Shown here: positions 1 through 8,122 of the stretch, one piece after another | Layout: every line of letters begins with the position of its first letter | Numbering within the stretch: position 1 is the first letter of the stretch | Source of the DNA: JAAAPF01 sp046541805 | GTDB taxonomy: Bacteria; Pseudomonadota; Alphaproteobacteria; Geminicoccales; Geminicoccaceae | Assembly (NCBI GenBank): GCA_046541805.1 | Contig: JBKHCM010000113.1 | Coordinates: 1 to 10,794 of the forward strand | DNA: 10,794 nt | Direction: 5' to 3' | Notes under the pieces: generated by a model | What the model saw: the letters and a program-made list of their open reading frames with translations, nothing else | Database searches by the model: none | What the model was told of the DNA's origin: nothing | Program-made: the position numbers and the translations under genes

Positions 1-98
1 GCCGGCGTGGCGCCGCGGCGGCCGGGGCGAGGCGCCCGGTGGGGGCCACCGACGACGACCGCCGGGGCGCCGCTGAGCGGCGCGACGCTTCGGTCGAG
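1..98. other. GC-rich upstream segment, no gene assigned
   Basis: This segment is almost entirely G and C up to about position 90. It stays open in two + strand frames, ending at TAA 127-129 in one and at TGA 191-193 in another, while the third frame stops at TGA 74-76. None of the three translations resembles a family I recognise; all are rich in Arg, Gly, Pro or Ala. It could be the 3' end of an upstream gene or non-coding sequence. In several alphaproteobacteria phoR lies upstream of the pst genes, but nothing here supports a PhoR C-terminus. Confidence 0.3.
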
Positions 99-132
99 CT
101 GCAACAATACTGTCACACAAACCGCCTAAGAA
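99..132 (+). promoter_or_regulatory. Pho box and -10 element of the pst operon promoter
   Basis: Two 7-base direct repeats separated by four bases read CTGCAAC-AATA-CTGTCAC at 99-116. This is the 18-base geometry of a PhoB-binding Pho box (consensus half-site CTGTCAT). The second half-site matches at six of seven positions; the first is degenerate. A third, poor copy (ACCGCCT, 121-127) follows in the same 11-base phase. A weak -10-like element, TAAGAA (127-132), begins exactly 10 bases after the second repeat, as in E. coli Pho promoters where the Pho box replaces the -35. The pstS start lies 58 bases beyond. Activation by phosphorylated PhoB, encoded at the operon's end, is inferred. Confidence 0.72.
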
Positions 133-190
133 CCGGCGCGAGCGTCGCTTTGGTGGCGCTGGTCGCTCAATCATCTTTGGGAGTGCACCC

Positions 191-1231
191 ATGACGCGTG
201 TGAGTCTCGGGCTCGCGCTGCTCGGTTCGACGGCCCTCGCGGGTTCGGCCGCAGCGCAGCAGGAGCCCATCCAAATCGTCGGCTCGTCGACCGTTTATCC
301 CTTCGCCACGGTCGTCGCCGAGAATTTCGGCCGGGAGACGGAGTACCCGACCCCGGTGCTCGAGAGCACGGGCTCGGGCGGCGGCCTGCAGATCTTCTGC
401 GAGGGCACCGGCCCGGACACCGCCGACATCACCAACGCGTCGCGCCGCATCCAGGCCTCCGAGGTCGAGATGTGCGAGAGCAACGGCGTCGACGAAATCC
501 GCGAGGTCGTCGTCGGCTATGACGGCATCGTGCTCGCCAACTCCGTCGAGTCCTCCGCGCTCGACCTGACGCCCGAGCAGCTCTGGATGGCGCTCGCCAA
601 GGACGTCGTCGAGGACGGCGAGGTGGTCGCCAACCCCTACACCCGCTGGTCCGAGATCGACTCCTCGCTGCCGGACGCCGAGATCGAGGTCTTCGGCCCG
701 CCCCCGACCTCGGGCACCCGCGACGCCTTCGGCGAGCTCGTCATGGAGGCGGGCTGCGCCGACGCCGTCGAAGAGGCCGACCTCTCGGATGACGAGGCCG
801 AGGAGGTCTGCGTCACGATGCGTGAGGACGGCCGCTTCATCGAGGCCGGCGAGAACGACAACGCCATCGTCCAGGACCTGCAGGCCAATCCCGAGGCGCT
901 GGGGATCTTCGGCTTCAGCTTCCTCGACCAGAACCGCGACGTCGTGCAGGGGACGGCGATCGACGGCGTCGAGCCGACGTTCGAGGCGATCGCCGAGGGT
1001 GACTACCCCGTCTCGCGCTCGCTTTACTTCTACGTGAAGCTCGCGCATGTGGGCGAAACGCCTGGTCTGCGCGAGTACGTCGAGTCGTTCGTCTCCGAGG
1101 AGGCCACCGGCCAGGAAGGCTACCTCGTCGACGTGGGCCTGATCCCGCTGCCGCCGGAGATGCACGCCGAGCAGCGCGAGGCCGTCGAGCAGCTGACTGC
1201 GTCCGACTTCAGCGAGCTCACCGCCAACTGA
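191..1231 (+). CDS. pstS: Phosphate ABC transporter, periplasmic phosphate-binding protein PstS
   Basis: This is the high-affinity phosphate receptor of the Pst transporter and acts in the periplasm. The 346-residue product starts with a secretion signal of about 22 residues (hydrophobic core, then a GSAAA/QQ cleavage site). Phosphate-binding loops typical of PstS are visible: GSSTVYPF at 31-38, STGSGGG at 59-65, GYDG at 109-112 and TSGTRDAF at 173-180. The ATG has a good ribosome site, GGGAG at 179-183, seven bases upstream. Four cysteines (70, 95, 189, 207) could form two disulfides. The mature protein is very acidic: by my count about 66 Asp/Glu against about 14 Lys/Arg. It is the first gene of the operon, behind the Pho box, and is separated from pstC by a strong hairpin, which suggests higher expression than the downstream genes. 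Confidence 0.95.
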   Translation: MTRVSLGLALLGSTALAGSAAAQQEPIQIVGSSTVYPFATVVAENFGRETEYPTPVLESTGSGGGLQIFCEGTGPDTADITNASRRIQASEVEMCESNGVDEIREVVVGYDGIVLANSVESSALDLTPEQLWMALAKDVVEDGEVVANPYTRWSEIDSSLPDAEIEVFGPPPTSGTRDAFGELVMEAGCADAVEEADLSDDEAEEVCVTMREDGRFIEAGENDNAIVQDLQANPEALGIFGFSFLDQNRDVVQGTAIDGVEPTFEAIAEGDYPVSRSLYFYVKLAHVGETPGLREYVESFVSEEATGQEGYLVDVGLIPLPPEMHAEQREAVEQLTASDFSELTAN

Positions 1232-1251
1232 TCCGGCGGCCGCTGCGACCG

Positions 1252-1277
1252 GTAGGGGCGGCTTCGGCCGCCCCTAC
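1252..1277 (+). promoter_or_regulatory. Perfect UUCG-capped hairpin between pstS and pstC
   Basis: Arms GTAGGGGCGGC (1252-1262) and GCCGCCCCTAC (1267-1277) are perfect reverse complements, 11 base pairs, closing a TTCG loop. In RNA this is an exceptionally stable C(UUCG)G hairpin. It sits 20 bases after the pstS stop and 24 bases before the pstC start, and only a loose pyrimidine stretch (GTTCCTTC) follows, so it is not a classic strong terminator. By analogy with transport operons that place such structures after the binding-protein gene, it probably protects the pstS 3' end or partly attenuates transcription into pstC. It also resembles a dispersed palindromic repeat, but no second copy was seen in the window. 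Confidence 0.8.
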
Positions 1278-1301
1278 GTTCCTTCAACCCGAGAGTTCGC
1301 G

Positions 1302-2855
1302 ATGAGCAGCATCGTCGGCCGCGCGCAGCAGTCCGCCAGCACCGGCACCGCGATCACCGCCCTCCTCCTGCTGGCGGCCGTCGCCCTCATGATGTGGAGC
1401 GGCGTACCGCTCGTGCTGACGGTGATCGTCGGGCTCGCCGCCGTCGCCTTCGGGGTGGGCCGCGCGCGCGCCCGGTCGCTCGCCGCTGGCCGCGCCCGCG
1501 TGCTCCATTCGCTGCCGCACTTCCACGGCTGGTATTTGGCGCTGATCGTGCTGGTGCCGGCGTTCTGCCTCTGGCTCGTCCTGTCGATCGCGCAAGGGCC
1601 CACCATCCGCGCAATGGTGCTGACCGGCCTCGACGAGCGCCTGCAAGCGGCGCAGGTCCTGCCGTCCGACGCCGCGTTCGACCCCCGGGCCACGCGCTTT
1701 TACTACGCCGAGGTCGAGCGCGCGGCCCGCGACGAGGCGCTCGTCCTCGAGCGCGAGGAACGCGTGGGCGTGCTCGGCGAGGAGATCGATCGCACCCGCC
1801 TCGTCGAGCAGATCCGCGACGACGCCGAGCGCTACGCCCGATGGGTGTTCGTCGGCGATGCGCTGCGGCTGGTGCTGCCGCTGGCGCTCGCGGGCCTCGG
1901 CTTCAGCTGGGCCGCACGCCGGCTCTCCGCCGACTTCCGCGCCCGCAACCGGGTCGAGCGCTGGGTGGTCTACGTGCTCCTTGCGGCGGCGGCGATCTCG
2001 ATCCTCACCACGCTCGGCATCGTCTTCTCGGTGGCGTTCGAGACACTGCGCTTCTTCGGCCGGATCCCGCCGGCGGACTTCCTCTTCGGCCTGCACTGGA
2101 GCCCGCAGACCGCGATCCGCGCCGACCAGATCGGCGCCTCGGGCGCCTTCGGCGCGGTCCCGCTCTTTGTCGGCACCATGCTCATCAGCGCGATCGCGAT
2201 GCTGGTGGCGGGCCCGATCGGCCTTTTCTCCGCGATCTATCTGTCGGAATTCGCGTCGTCGCGCTTTCGCTCCTGGGCCAAGCCGCTGCTCGAGATCCTC
2301 GCCGGCGTGCCGACGATCGTCTACGGCTTCTTCGCCGCCTTCACCGTCGCGCCGTTCATCCGCGATCTCGGCGACCTGGTCGGCCTCGATGTGGCGGCCA
2401 AAAGCGCCCTCGCCGCGGGCGTGGTGATGGGGACGATGATCATCCCCTTCGTCTCCTCGCTGTCCGACGACGCCATCAGCGCGGTGCCGCGCTCGCTGCG
2501 CGACGCCTCGCTCGGCCTCGGTGCCACCCGCGGCGAGACCGTGATGCAGGTGCTGGTGCCCGCGGCGTTGCCGGGCATCATCGCGGGTTTCCTGCTCGCC
2601 GTCAGCCGCGCCATCGGCGAGACGATGATCGTGGTCATGGCCGCCGGCCTCGCCGCCAACCTCACCGTCAACCCGCTCGACGCCGTCACCACGGTCACGG
2701 TTCAGATCGTGACACTGTTGACGGGGGATCAGGCGTTCGACAGCGCCAAGACGCTCTCGGCCTTCGCGCTCGGCTTCGTCCTGTTCGTCGCGACGCTGCT
2801 GTTGAACGTGCTCGCCCTGTACCTGATGCAGAAATATCGAGAGAAGTATGACTGA
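1302..2855 (+). CDS. pstC: Phosphate ABC transporter permease PstC (long form)
   Basis: One of the two membrane subunits of the Pst phosphate importer. At 517 residues it is much longer than the E. coli protein (about 320). The extra N-terminal half has three hydrophobic segments (about 15-33, 36-53 and 76-96) and then a charged, probably periplasmic, stretch (about 100-180), as in the long PstC forms of many alphaproteobacteria. The permease core follows from about residue 220, with segments near 223-245, 285-313, 331-352, 371-385 and 484-510. The cytoplasmic EAA-type loop that contacts PstB is SLGLGATRGETVMQVLVPAA (403-422). The ATG follows a modest GAGAG site at 1291-1295. The 3' end overlaps pstA by eight bases, indicating translational coupling. 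Residue positions of membrane segments are estimates. Confidence 0.93.
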   Translation: MSSIVGRAQQSASTGTAITALLLLAAVALMMWSGVPLVLTVIVGLAAVAFGVGRARARSLAAGRARVLHSLPHFHGWYLALIVLVPAFCLWLVLSIAQGPTIRAMVLTGLDERLQAAQVLPSDAAFDPRATRFYYAEVERAARDEALVLEREERVGVLGEEIDRTRLVEQIRDDAERYARWVFVGDALRLVLPLALAGLGFSWAARRLSADFRARNRVERWVVYVLLAAAAISILTTLGIVFSVAFETLRFFGRIPPADFLFGLHWSPQTAIRADQIGASGAFGAVPLFVGTMLISAIAMLVAGPIGLFSAIYLSEFASSRFRSWAKPLLEILAGVPTIVYGFFAAFTVAPFIRDLGDLVGLDVAAKSALAAGVVMGTMIIPFVSSLSDDAISAVPRSLRDASLGLGATRGETVMQVLVPAALPGIIAGFLLAVSRAIGETMIVVMAAGLAANLTVNPLDAVTTVTVQIVTLLTGDQAFDSAKTLSAFALGFVLFVATLLLNVLALYLMQKYREKYD

Positions 2856-4158
2856 CGCCACCGCGAACGACGGCGCGCGGACGAGGGCCGGCGTCATCGG
2901 CGCCGAGCTCGGGCTTGCCCGGCGCTACGCCCGTGAGCGGCGCCTCAAGCGCCTCGGCATGGCCGCCATCGCGATCGCCCTCGGTCTGCTGGCTCTTCTC
3001 ATCGGCGACACGATCCTCAAGGGTTACACCGCGTTCTGGAGCACGGAGATTCGCCTCACGGTCGACTTCGCCGAGGACGAGTTCGAGACGGACGGCAGCC
3101 GGCAGCGCGAGGACATCGCGGATGCCGACTTCCGCGGCCTCGTCAACGACGCGATCTATCGGCTGTTCCCGGAAGCGGACGGCGTGCTGGAGCTGCGCGA
3201 GCTGCGCGCGCTGGTGTCCTCGCAGGCGGCGCGCGACCTGCGGCAGATGGTGGTCGACGATCCCTCGCTGATCGGCACGACGCAGGACGTCTGGGTGCTC
3301 GCCGACACCGATATCGACCAACTCTGGAAGGGCAACGTCGACCGAACGGTGCCGGAGAATCGGCGCCGCGTCAGCGATCAGGTCATCGGCTGGGTCGATG
3401 AGCTCGCGGCTGAGGATCGCGTGCGCGCCGCCTTCGCCTGGAACCTCTTCAGCAAGGCCGACAGCCGCGACCCCCAGCTCGCCGGCGTGTGGGGCGCCGT
3501 GGTGGGCTCGTTTTGGATCATCGTCGTGACCGCCGCGCTCGCGGTGCCGATCGGCGTCGCCGCCGCGGTCTATCTCGAGGAGTTCGCGCCGAAGAACCGC
3601 TGGACCGACCTGATCGAAGTCAACATCAACAATCTGGCGGCGGTTCCCTCGATCGTCTTCGGCCTGTTGGGCCTCGCCGTCTTCATCAACACGATGCACC
3701 TGCCGCGTTCGGCACCGCTGGTCGGCGGGCTGACCATCACGCTGATGACGCTGCCGACGATCGTCGTGGCGACGCGCGCGGCGCTGCGCGCGGTGCCGCC
3801 CTCGATCCGCTGGGGCGCGCTCGGCGTCGGTGCGTCGAAGGTGCAGGTGGTGAGCCACCACGTCCTGCCGCTGGCCCTGCCGGGGATCCTCACCGGCACG
3901 ATCATCGGCCTCGCCCAGGCGCTAGGCGAGACGGCGCCGCTCCTGATGATCGGCATGATCGCCTTCGTCGCGGACGTTCCCGAAGGGCCGCTGTCGTCGG
4001 CGACGGCGCTGCCCGTGCAGGTCTTTTTGTGGGCGACCAGCCCGGAGCGCGGCTTCACCGAAAAGACGGCGGCCGCCATCTTGATCCTGCTGGGCTTTCT
4101 GATCGTCATGAACGCCCTGGCGATCTACCTGCGCAAGCGCTTCGAAAGGACTTGGTGA
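2848..4158 (+). CDS. pstA: Phosphate ABC transporter permease PstA (long form)
   Basis: The second membrane subunit of the Pst importer, 436 residues against about 296 in E. coli. One hydrophobic segment near residues 37-55 is followed by an acidic, probably periplasmic region (about 60-200), as in PstA proteins carrying the N-terminal DUF3333 domain. The permease core begins near residue 203. The coupling loop is GALGVGASKVQVVSHHVLPL (323-342), and a conserved ALGETAPLLMIG segment follows at 368-379. The start overlaps the pstC stop within ATGACTGA, with a purine-rich stretch (AGAGAAG, 2840-2846) almost against the ATG, so translation is likely coupled to pstC. The stop is one base before the pstB start. 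Confidence 0.93.
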   Translation: MTDATANDGARTRAGVIGAELGLARRYARERRLKRLGMAAIAIALGLLALLIGDTILKGYTAFWSTEIRLTVDFAEDEFETDGSRQREDIADADFRGLVNDAIYRLFPEADGVLELRELRALVSSQAARDLRQMVVDDPSLIGTTQDVWVLADTDIDQLWKGNVDRTVPENRRRVSDQVIGWVDELAAEDRVRAAFAWNLFSKADSRDPQLAGVWGAVVGSFWIIVVTAALAVPIGVAAAVYLEEFAPKNRWTDLIEVNINNLAAVPSIVFGLLGLAVFINTMHLPRSAPLVGGLTITLMTLPTIVVATRAALRAVPPSIRWGALGVGASKVQVVSHHVLPLALPGILTGTIIGLAQALGETAPLLMIGMIAFVADVPEGPLSSATALPVQVFLWATSPERGFTEKTAAAILILLGFLIVMNALAIYLRKRFERTW

Positions 4159-4159
4159 G

Positions 4160-4996
<837 letters not shown>

Positions 4997-5004
4997 GGTT
5001 GCCC

Positions 5005-5685
5005 ATGACCCGCGAGCACGTCGTCCGCTCCTACGACACCGAGATCGACGAGCTGGTCAACACGATCTCGGAGATGGGCGGTCTCGCCGAGAACCAGGTG
5101 GCGGGCGCGCTGCGGGCGCTGACCCGCCGCGACGTCGACGCCGCCGAGCGGGTGATCACCGGCGATCCGCGCCTCGACGAGATCGAGGAAAGGGTGGATC
5201 AGATGTCGGTCCACCTCTTCGCCAGGCGCCAGCCGATGGCGGAAGACCTCCGCCTGATCGCCATGTCGCTCAAGATCTCGAACGATCTGGAGCGCATCGG
5301 CGACTACGCCGCGAGCATCGCCAAGCGCGCCCGCCGGCTCGAGCCCGGCCTGCAGCTCAACGCCGTGGGCTCGCTCGGCCGCATGGGGGGGCTCGTCCAG
5401 GAGATGCTCACCGACGTCCTCGACGCCTATGTCGAGCGCGACGACCGCCAAGCCATGAGCGTCTGGCACCGCGACGCCGAGGTCGACGACTTCTACGACA
5501 GCCTCTTTCGCGAGATCATCACCTACGTCCTCGAGGATCCGAGGACGACCTCGGCCTGCATCGACCTGTTGTTCATCGCCAAGAACCTGGAGCGCATCGG
5601 CGACCACGCGACGAACATCGCCGAGCGCATTCACTACGTCACCCAAGGCGATAGCATCAACCGGAAGAAGAGCGAGCCCGCATGA
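5005..5685 (+). CDS. phoU: Phosphate transport system regulatory protein PhoU
   Basis: A cytoplasmic regulator known to connect the Pst transporter with the PhoR/PhoB pathway and to keep the Pho regulon off when phosphate is plentiful. The 226-residue product has the usual length and two homologous three-helix halves. Each half carries the metal-site motif: NDLERIGDYA (93-102) and NLERIGDHATN (194-204). The ATG was chosen because GAGG (4995-4998) lies six bases upstream and the protein then begins MTREHVVRSYDTEIDEL, as PhoU proteins do. The reading frame is open far upstream, but that part overlaps pstB in a wrong frame and is not PhoU. The stop overlaps the phoB start in ATGA, so the two are probably translationally coupled. 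Confidence 0.95.
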   Translation: MTREHVVRSYDTEIDELVNTISEMGGLAENQVAGALRALTRRDVDAAERVITGDPRLDEIEERVDQMSVHLFARRQPMAEDLRLIAMSLKISNDLERIGDYAASIAKRARRLEPGLQLNAVGSLGRMGGLVQEMLTDVLDAYVERDDRQAMSVWHRDAEVDDFYDSLFREIITYVLEDPRTTSACIDLLFIAKNLERIGDHATNIAERIHYVTQGDSINRKKSEPA

Positions 5686-6428
5686 AGCCCTACGTCCTGG
5701 TCGTCGAGGACGAGGCGCCGATCCAGGACCTGCTCGCCTACAACCTGGAGAGCAGCGGCTTTGAGGTCGGCCAGGCCTACGACGGCGACGAGGCGCTCTT
5801 GGCCATCGCCGAGCGCCTGCCGGACCTCGTGCTGCTGGACTGGATGCTGCCGCATCTCTCGGGTCTCGAGGTCTGTCGGCGCCTCCGGCGCCGCCCACCG
5901 ACGCAGCGCCTGCCGATCATCATCCTGACGGCGCGCGTCGAGGAGCCCGACCGCCTGCGCGGGCTCGACACCGGCGCCGACGACTTCATCGTCAAGCCGT
6001 TCTCGGTGGCCGAGGTCATCGCCCGCACCCGCGCCGTGTTGCGCCGCGCCCGGCCGTCGCTGGACGACGCCGAACTCGAGGTCGGCGAGCTCAAGATCGA
6101 CCTCGGCGCCCACCGGGTCTTCCGCCGCGGCCGCGAGGTGCACCTCAGTCCCACGGAGTTCCGCCTGCTCCGCCATTTGATGGAGCATCCCGGCCGGGTC
6201 TTCAGCCGCGCCGCACTGCTCGACGCGGTTTGGGGCATCAATCAGGAGGTCGAGTTGCGCACGGTCGACGCCACCGTCCGGCGGCTGCGCCGCGCCCTCA
6301 ACGCCGAGGGGGGCCCCGAGCTGCTGCGCACGGTGCGAGCCGAGGGCTATGCCCTCAGCCAGCCACCGCCGGAGGGCGGCGCCGCCGCGGCGGCGCCCAC
6401 CCGAGAGGCGGATGACGCCGCCGGCTGA
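5682..6428 (+). CDS. phoB: Phosphate regulon response regulator PhoB
   Basis: An OmpR/PhoB-type transcription factor that binds Pho boxes when phosphorylated. The receiver domain (about 1-120) has the acidic pocket Glu9/Asp10, phospho-acceptor Asp53 in LLDWMLP, Thr83 and Lys105 in VKPF. The winged-helix domain (about 130-226) includes SPTEFRLLRHL (156-166) and the recognition helix RTVDATVRRLRRAL (193-206), very close to that of known PhoB. The DNA-binding domain is complete at RAEGYALS. An unusual tail of about 22 Pro/Gly/Ala-rich residues follows (227-248). The ATG overlaps the phoU stop. It should control the Pho box upstream of pstS. PhoR, its usual kinase, is not adjacent. The coding signature continues in the same frame past its TGA stop. 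Confidence 0.95.
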   Translation: MKPYVLVVEDEAPIQDLLAYNLESSGFEVGQAYDGDEALLAIAERLPDLVLLDWMLPHLSGLEVCRRLRRRPPTQRLPIIILTARVEEPDRLRGLDTGADDFIVKPFSVAEVIARTRAVLRRARPSLDDAELEVGELKIDLGAHRVFRRGREVHLSPTEFRLLRHLMEHPGRVFSRAALLDAVWGINQEVELRTVDATVRRLRRALNAEGGPELLRTVRAEGYALSQPPPEGGAAAAAPTREADDAAG

Positions 6429-6755
6429 ACGCCGCTCGCCGGCAACCCGAGCCGCATCCGCGTCAGCGAGGCCCTGACCGCCGACATCGGGAGATCGATG
6501 GACGCGAGCACCGAGAAGGTGGGGGACGTGCTCGAGCGCGTCGGGCATTGCCGGCTGGTCGCGCGCTTCGCGGTCTCCCACCTCTTCGGCGCCGAGGGTG
6601 GCCAGCTGCACAGCTGGTCGGGCGCCGCGAGCGTCGTCGTGCGCGGGGTGTGGGGCTTCCTCGGCCGCGAACCGGCGCGCCGCCGCGACTTGCCCTGCAC
6701 CCCGGCGCGCATCGCCCGCCAGGTGAAGAACCTGGGCTTCGACCATCTTGAGCGC
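6429..6755 (+). pseudogene. Unrecognised coding-like segment after phoB, probably a gene remnant
   Basis: Directly after the phoB TGA, in the same frame, about 109 codons show strong coding composition: my reading finds G or C at nearly every third position, with mixed second positions. The signal fades near 6755, where sequence becomes AT-richer and promoter-like. The first ATG (6498) has GGGAG (6489-6493) only four bases upstream, and the coding look also extends upstream of it. The translation, with pieces such as DVLERVGHCRLVARFAVSHL and ARIARQVKNLGFDHL, matches no family I recognise. The frame has no stop until the end of the thiolase, while a TGA in another frame lies at 6749-6751 exactly where the signal ends, so an indel may have removed the native stop. 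A decayed or end-truncated gene is the likeliest reading; an intact small gene with a sequencing error is possible. Confidence 0.45.
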
Positions 6756-6788
6756 AGCACCGGTCGCTTACGGCGGTGCACAAATCGT

Positions 6789-6817
6789 TTGCGGCGAGAA
6801 CGTGCTCGGACCAAATT
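6789..6817 (+). promoter_or_regulatory. Weak candidate promoter before the thiolase gene
   Basis: In the locally AT-richer stretch ahead of the thiolase, TTGCGG (6789-6794) and CAAATT (6812-6817) are spaced by 17 bases, like a sigma-70 promoter, but each matches only three of six consensus positions. The thiolase start is 82 bases downstream. The gene is 471 bases from phoB, so its own promoter is expected, but this assignment is tentative. Confidence 0.22.
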
Positions 6818-6899
6818 GCCGGTTGGCACCCGGGGGTCCGCTCGTTACCGCGGCAACGAAACGCCCGAGGGGGGCAACACCACCAGCTGGGAGAAGGGC

Positions 6900-8072
6900 A
6901 TGACCGACATCGTCATCGTCAGCGCGGTCCGCACCGCGGTCGGTTCGTTCAACGGCACCTTGGCCAACGTTCCCGCGCACGAACTGGGGAGCACGGTCAT
7001 CAAGGCCGCCCTCGAGCGCGCGCAGGTGGAGCCGCAGGAGGTCTCCGAGGTCATCCTGGGCCAGATCCTGAACGCCGCCCAGGGCCCGAACCCGGCGCGG
7101 CAGGCGTCGCTCGGCGCCGGCATGCCGGTGGAGACCCCGGCCTACGGCGTGAACATGCTGTGCGGCTCGGGGCTCAAGACCGTCGCCATGGCCGTGCAGG
7201 CGATCAACGAGGGCGACAGCTCGATCGTCGTCGCCGGTGGCCAGGAGAGCATGAGCATGGCGCCCCACGCGGCGCATCTCCGCGCCGGCCAGAAGATGGG
7301 CGACCTGAAGTTCGTCGACACGATGCTCAAGGACGCCCTGATGGACCCGTTCTGCGGCTACCACATGGGCGGGACGGCCGAGAACATCGCCGAGAAGTGG
7401 CAGATCACCAAGGACGAGCAGGACGCGTTCGCCGCCGGCTCACAGAACAAGGCCGAGGCCGCCATCAAGGCCGGCAAGTTCAAGGACGAGATCGTCCCCT
7501 ACACGATCAAGTCCCGCAAGGGCGACAAGGTCTTCGACACCGACGAGTTCCCGCGCGAGGGCGTGACCAAGGAAGGTCTCGCGAAGATCCCGCCGGCCTT
7601 CAAGAAGGACGGCACGGTCACCGCCGGCAACGCCTCCGGCATCAACGACGGTGCCGCGGCGCTGGTCGTCATGACCGCCGCCGAGGCCGCCAAGCGCGGG
7701 CTCACGCCCCTGGCGCACATCAAGTCCTGGGCGCAGGCGGGCGTGCCGCCGGAGATCATGGGCACGGGCCCGATCCCGGCGTCGAAGAAGGCGCTCGAGA
7801 AGGCCGGCTGGAAGCCCGACGACCTCGATCTCATCGAGGCCAACGAGGCCTTCGCGGCGCAGGCGATCTCGGTCAACCGCGAGCTCGGCTGGGACACCGA
7901 CAAGGTCAACGTCAACGGCGGTGCCATCGCGCTCGGCCATCCGGTCGGCATGTCCGGTGCGCGCATCCTGACGACGCTGCTCTACGAGATGCAGAAGCGC
8001 GACGCCAAGAAGGCCGTCGCCACGCTCTGCATCGGCGGCGGCATGGGCATCGCGATGTGCATCGAGCGCTGA
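6900..8072 (+). CDS. phaA: Acetyl-CoA acetyltransferase (biosynthetic-type thiolase, PhaA/AtoB family)
   Basis: A cytoplasmic thiolase that interconverts two acetyl-CoA with acetoacetyl-CoA plus CoA, the first step of polyhydroxybutyrate synthesis and part of acetoacetate use. At 390 residues it has normal family length and all catalytic groups: nucleophile Cys88 in NMLCGSG, NEAFAAQ (315-321), His347 in GGAIALGHPVG and acid/base Cys377 in CIGGGMG. The ATG follows GGAGAAGG (6890-6897), and the protein then starts MTDIVIVSAVRTAVGSF as family members do. The frame is open upstream to phoB, but that extension is unrelated. No phaB or phaC follows, so the PHA role is not proven; butyrate or acetoacetate metabolism is an alternative. 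A hairpin behind it and the downstream acetate transporter fit an acetyl-CoA-related role. Confidence 0.93.
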   Translation: MTDIVIVSAVRTAVGSFNGTLANVPAHELGSTVIKAALERAQVEPQEVSEVILGQILNAAQGPNPARQASLGAGMPVETPAYGVNMLCGSGLKTVAMAVQAINEGDSSIVVAGGQESMSMAPHAAHLRAGQKMGDLKFVDTMLKDALMDPFCGYHMGGTAENIAEKWQITKDEQDAFAAGSQNKAEAAIKAGKFKDEIVPYTIKSRKGDKVFDTDEFPREGVTKEGLAKIPPAFKKDGTVTAGNASGINDGAAALVVMTAAEAAKRGLTPLAHIKSWAQAGVPPEIMGTGPIPASKKALEKAGWKPDDLDLIEANEAFAAQAISVNRELGWDTDKVNVNGGAIALGHPVGMSGARILTTLLYEMQKRDAKKAVATLCIGGGMGIAMCIER

Positions 8073-8100
8073 CGGGCGCGATCTCGTCGCCGTCGAACGC

Positions 8101-8122
8101 GGCGGGTGCCACGGCACCCGCC
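8101..8122 (+). terminator. Terminator-like hairpin after the thiolase gene
   Basis: Arms GGCGGGTGC (8101-8109) and GCACCCGCC (8114-8122) pair perfectly over nine bases around a CACG loop, 28 bases after the thiolase stop. No T-run follows (CGTTGTGC), so intrinsic termination may be inefficient or may rely on the strong stem alone. The symmetry would allow it to act on either strand. Confidence 0.55.

Noticed and set aside
1284..2897. Long open frame (537 codons) on the - strand over pstC
   Set aside because: An antisense shadow produced by high GC; Arg/Glu/His/Gly-rich low-complexity translation opposite a certain pstC gene. The same applies to the - strand frames over pstS, pstA, pstB, phoB and the thiolase.
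6498..8072. A 524-residue thiolase with a long N-terminal extension
   Set aside because: The family begins at the ATG at 6900, which has a strong ribosome site. The upstream part includes an AT-richer, non-coding-looking stretch (about 6760-6890) and matches no thiolase domain.
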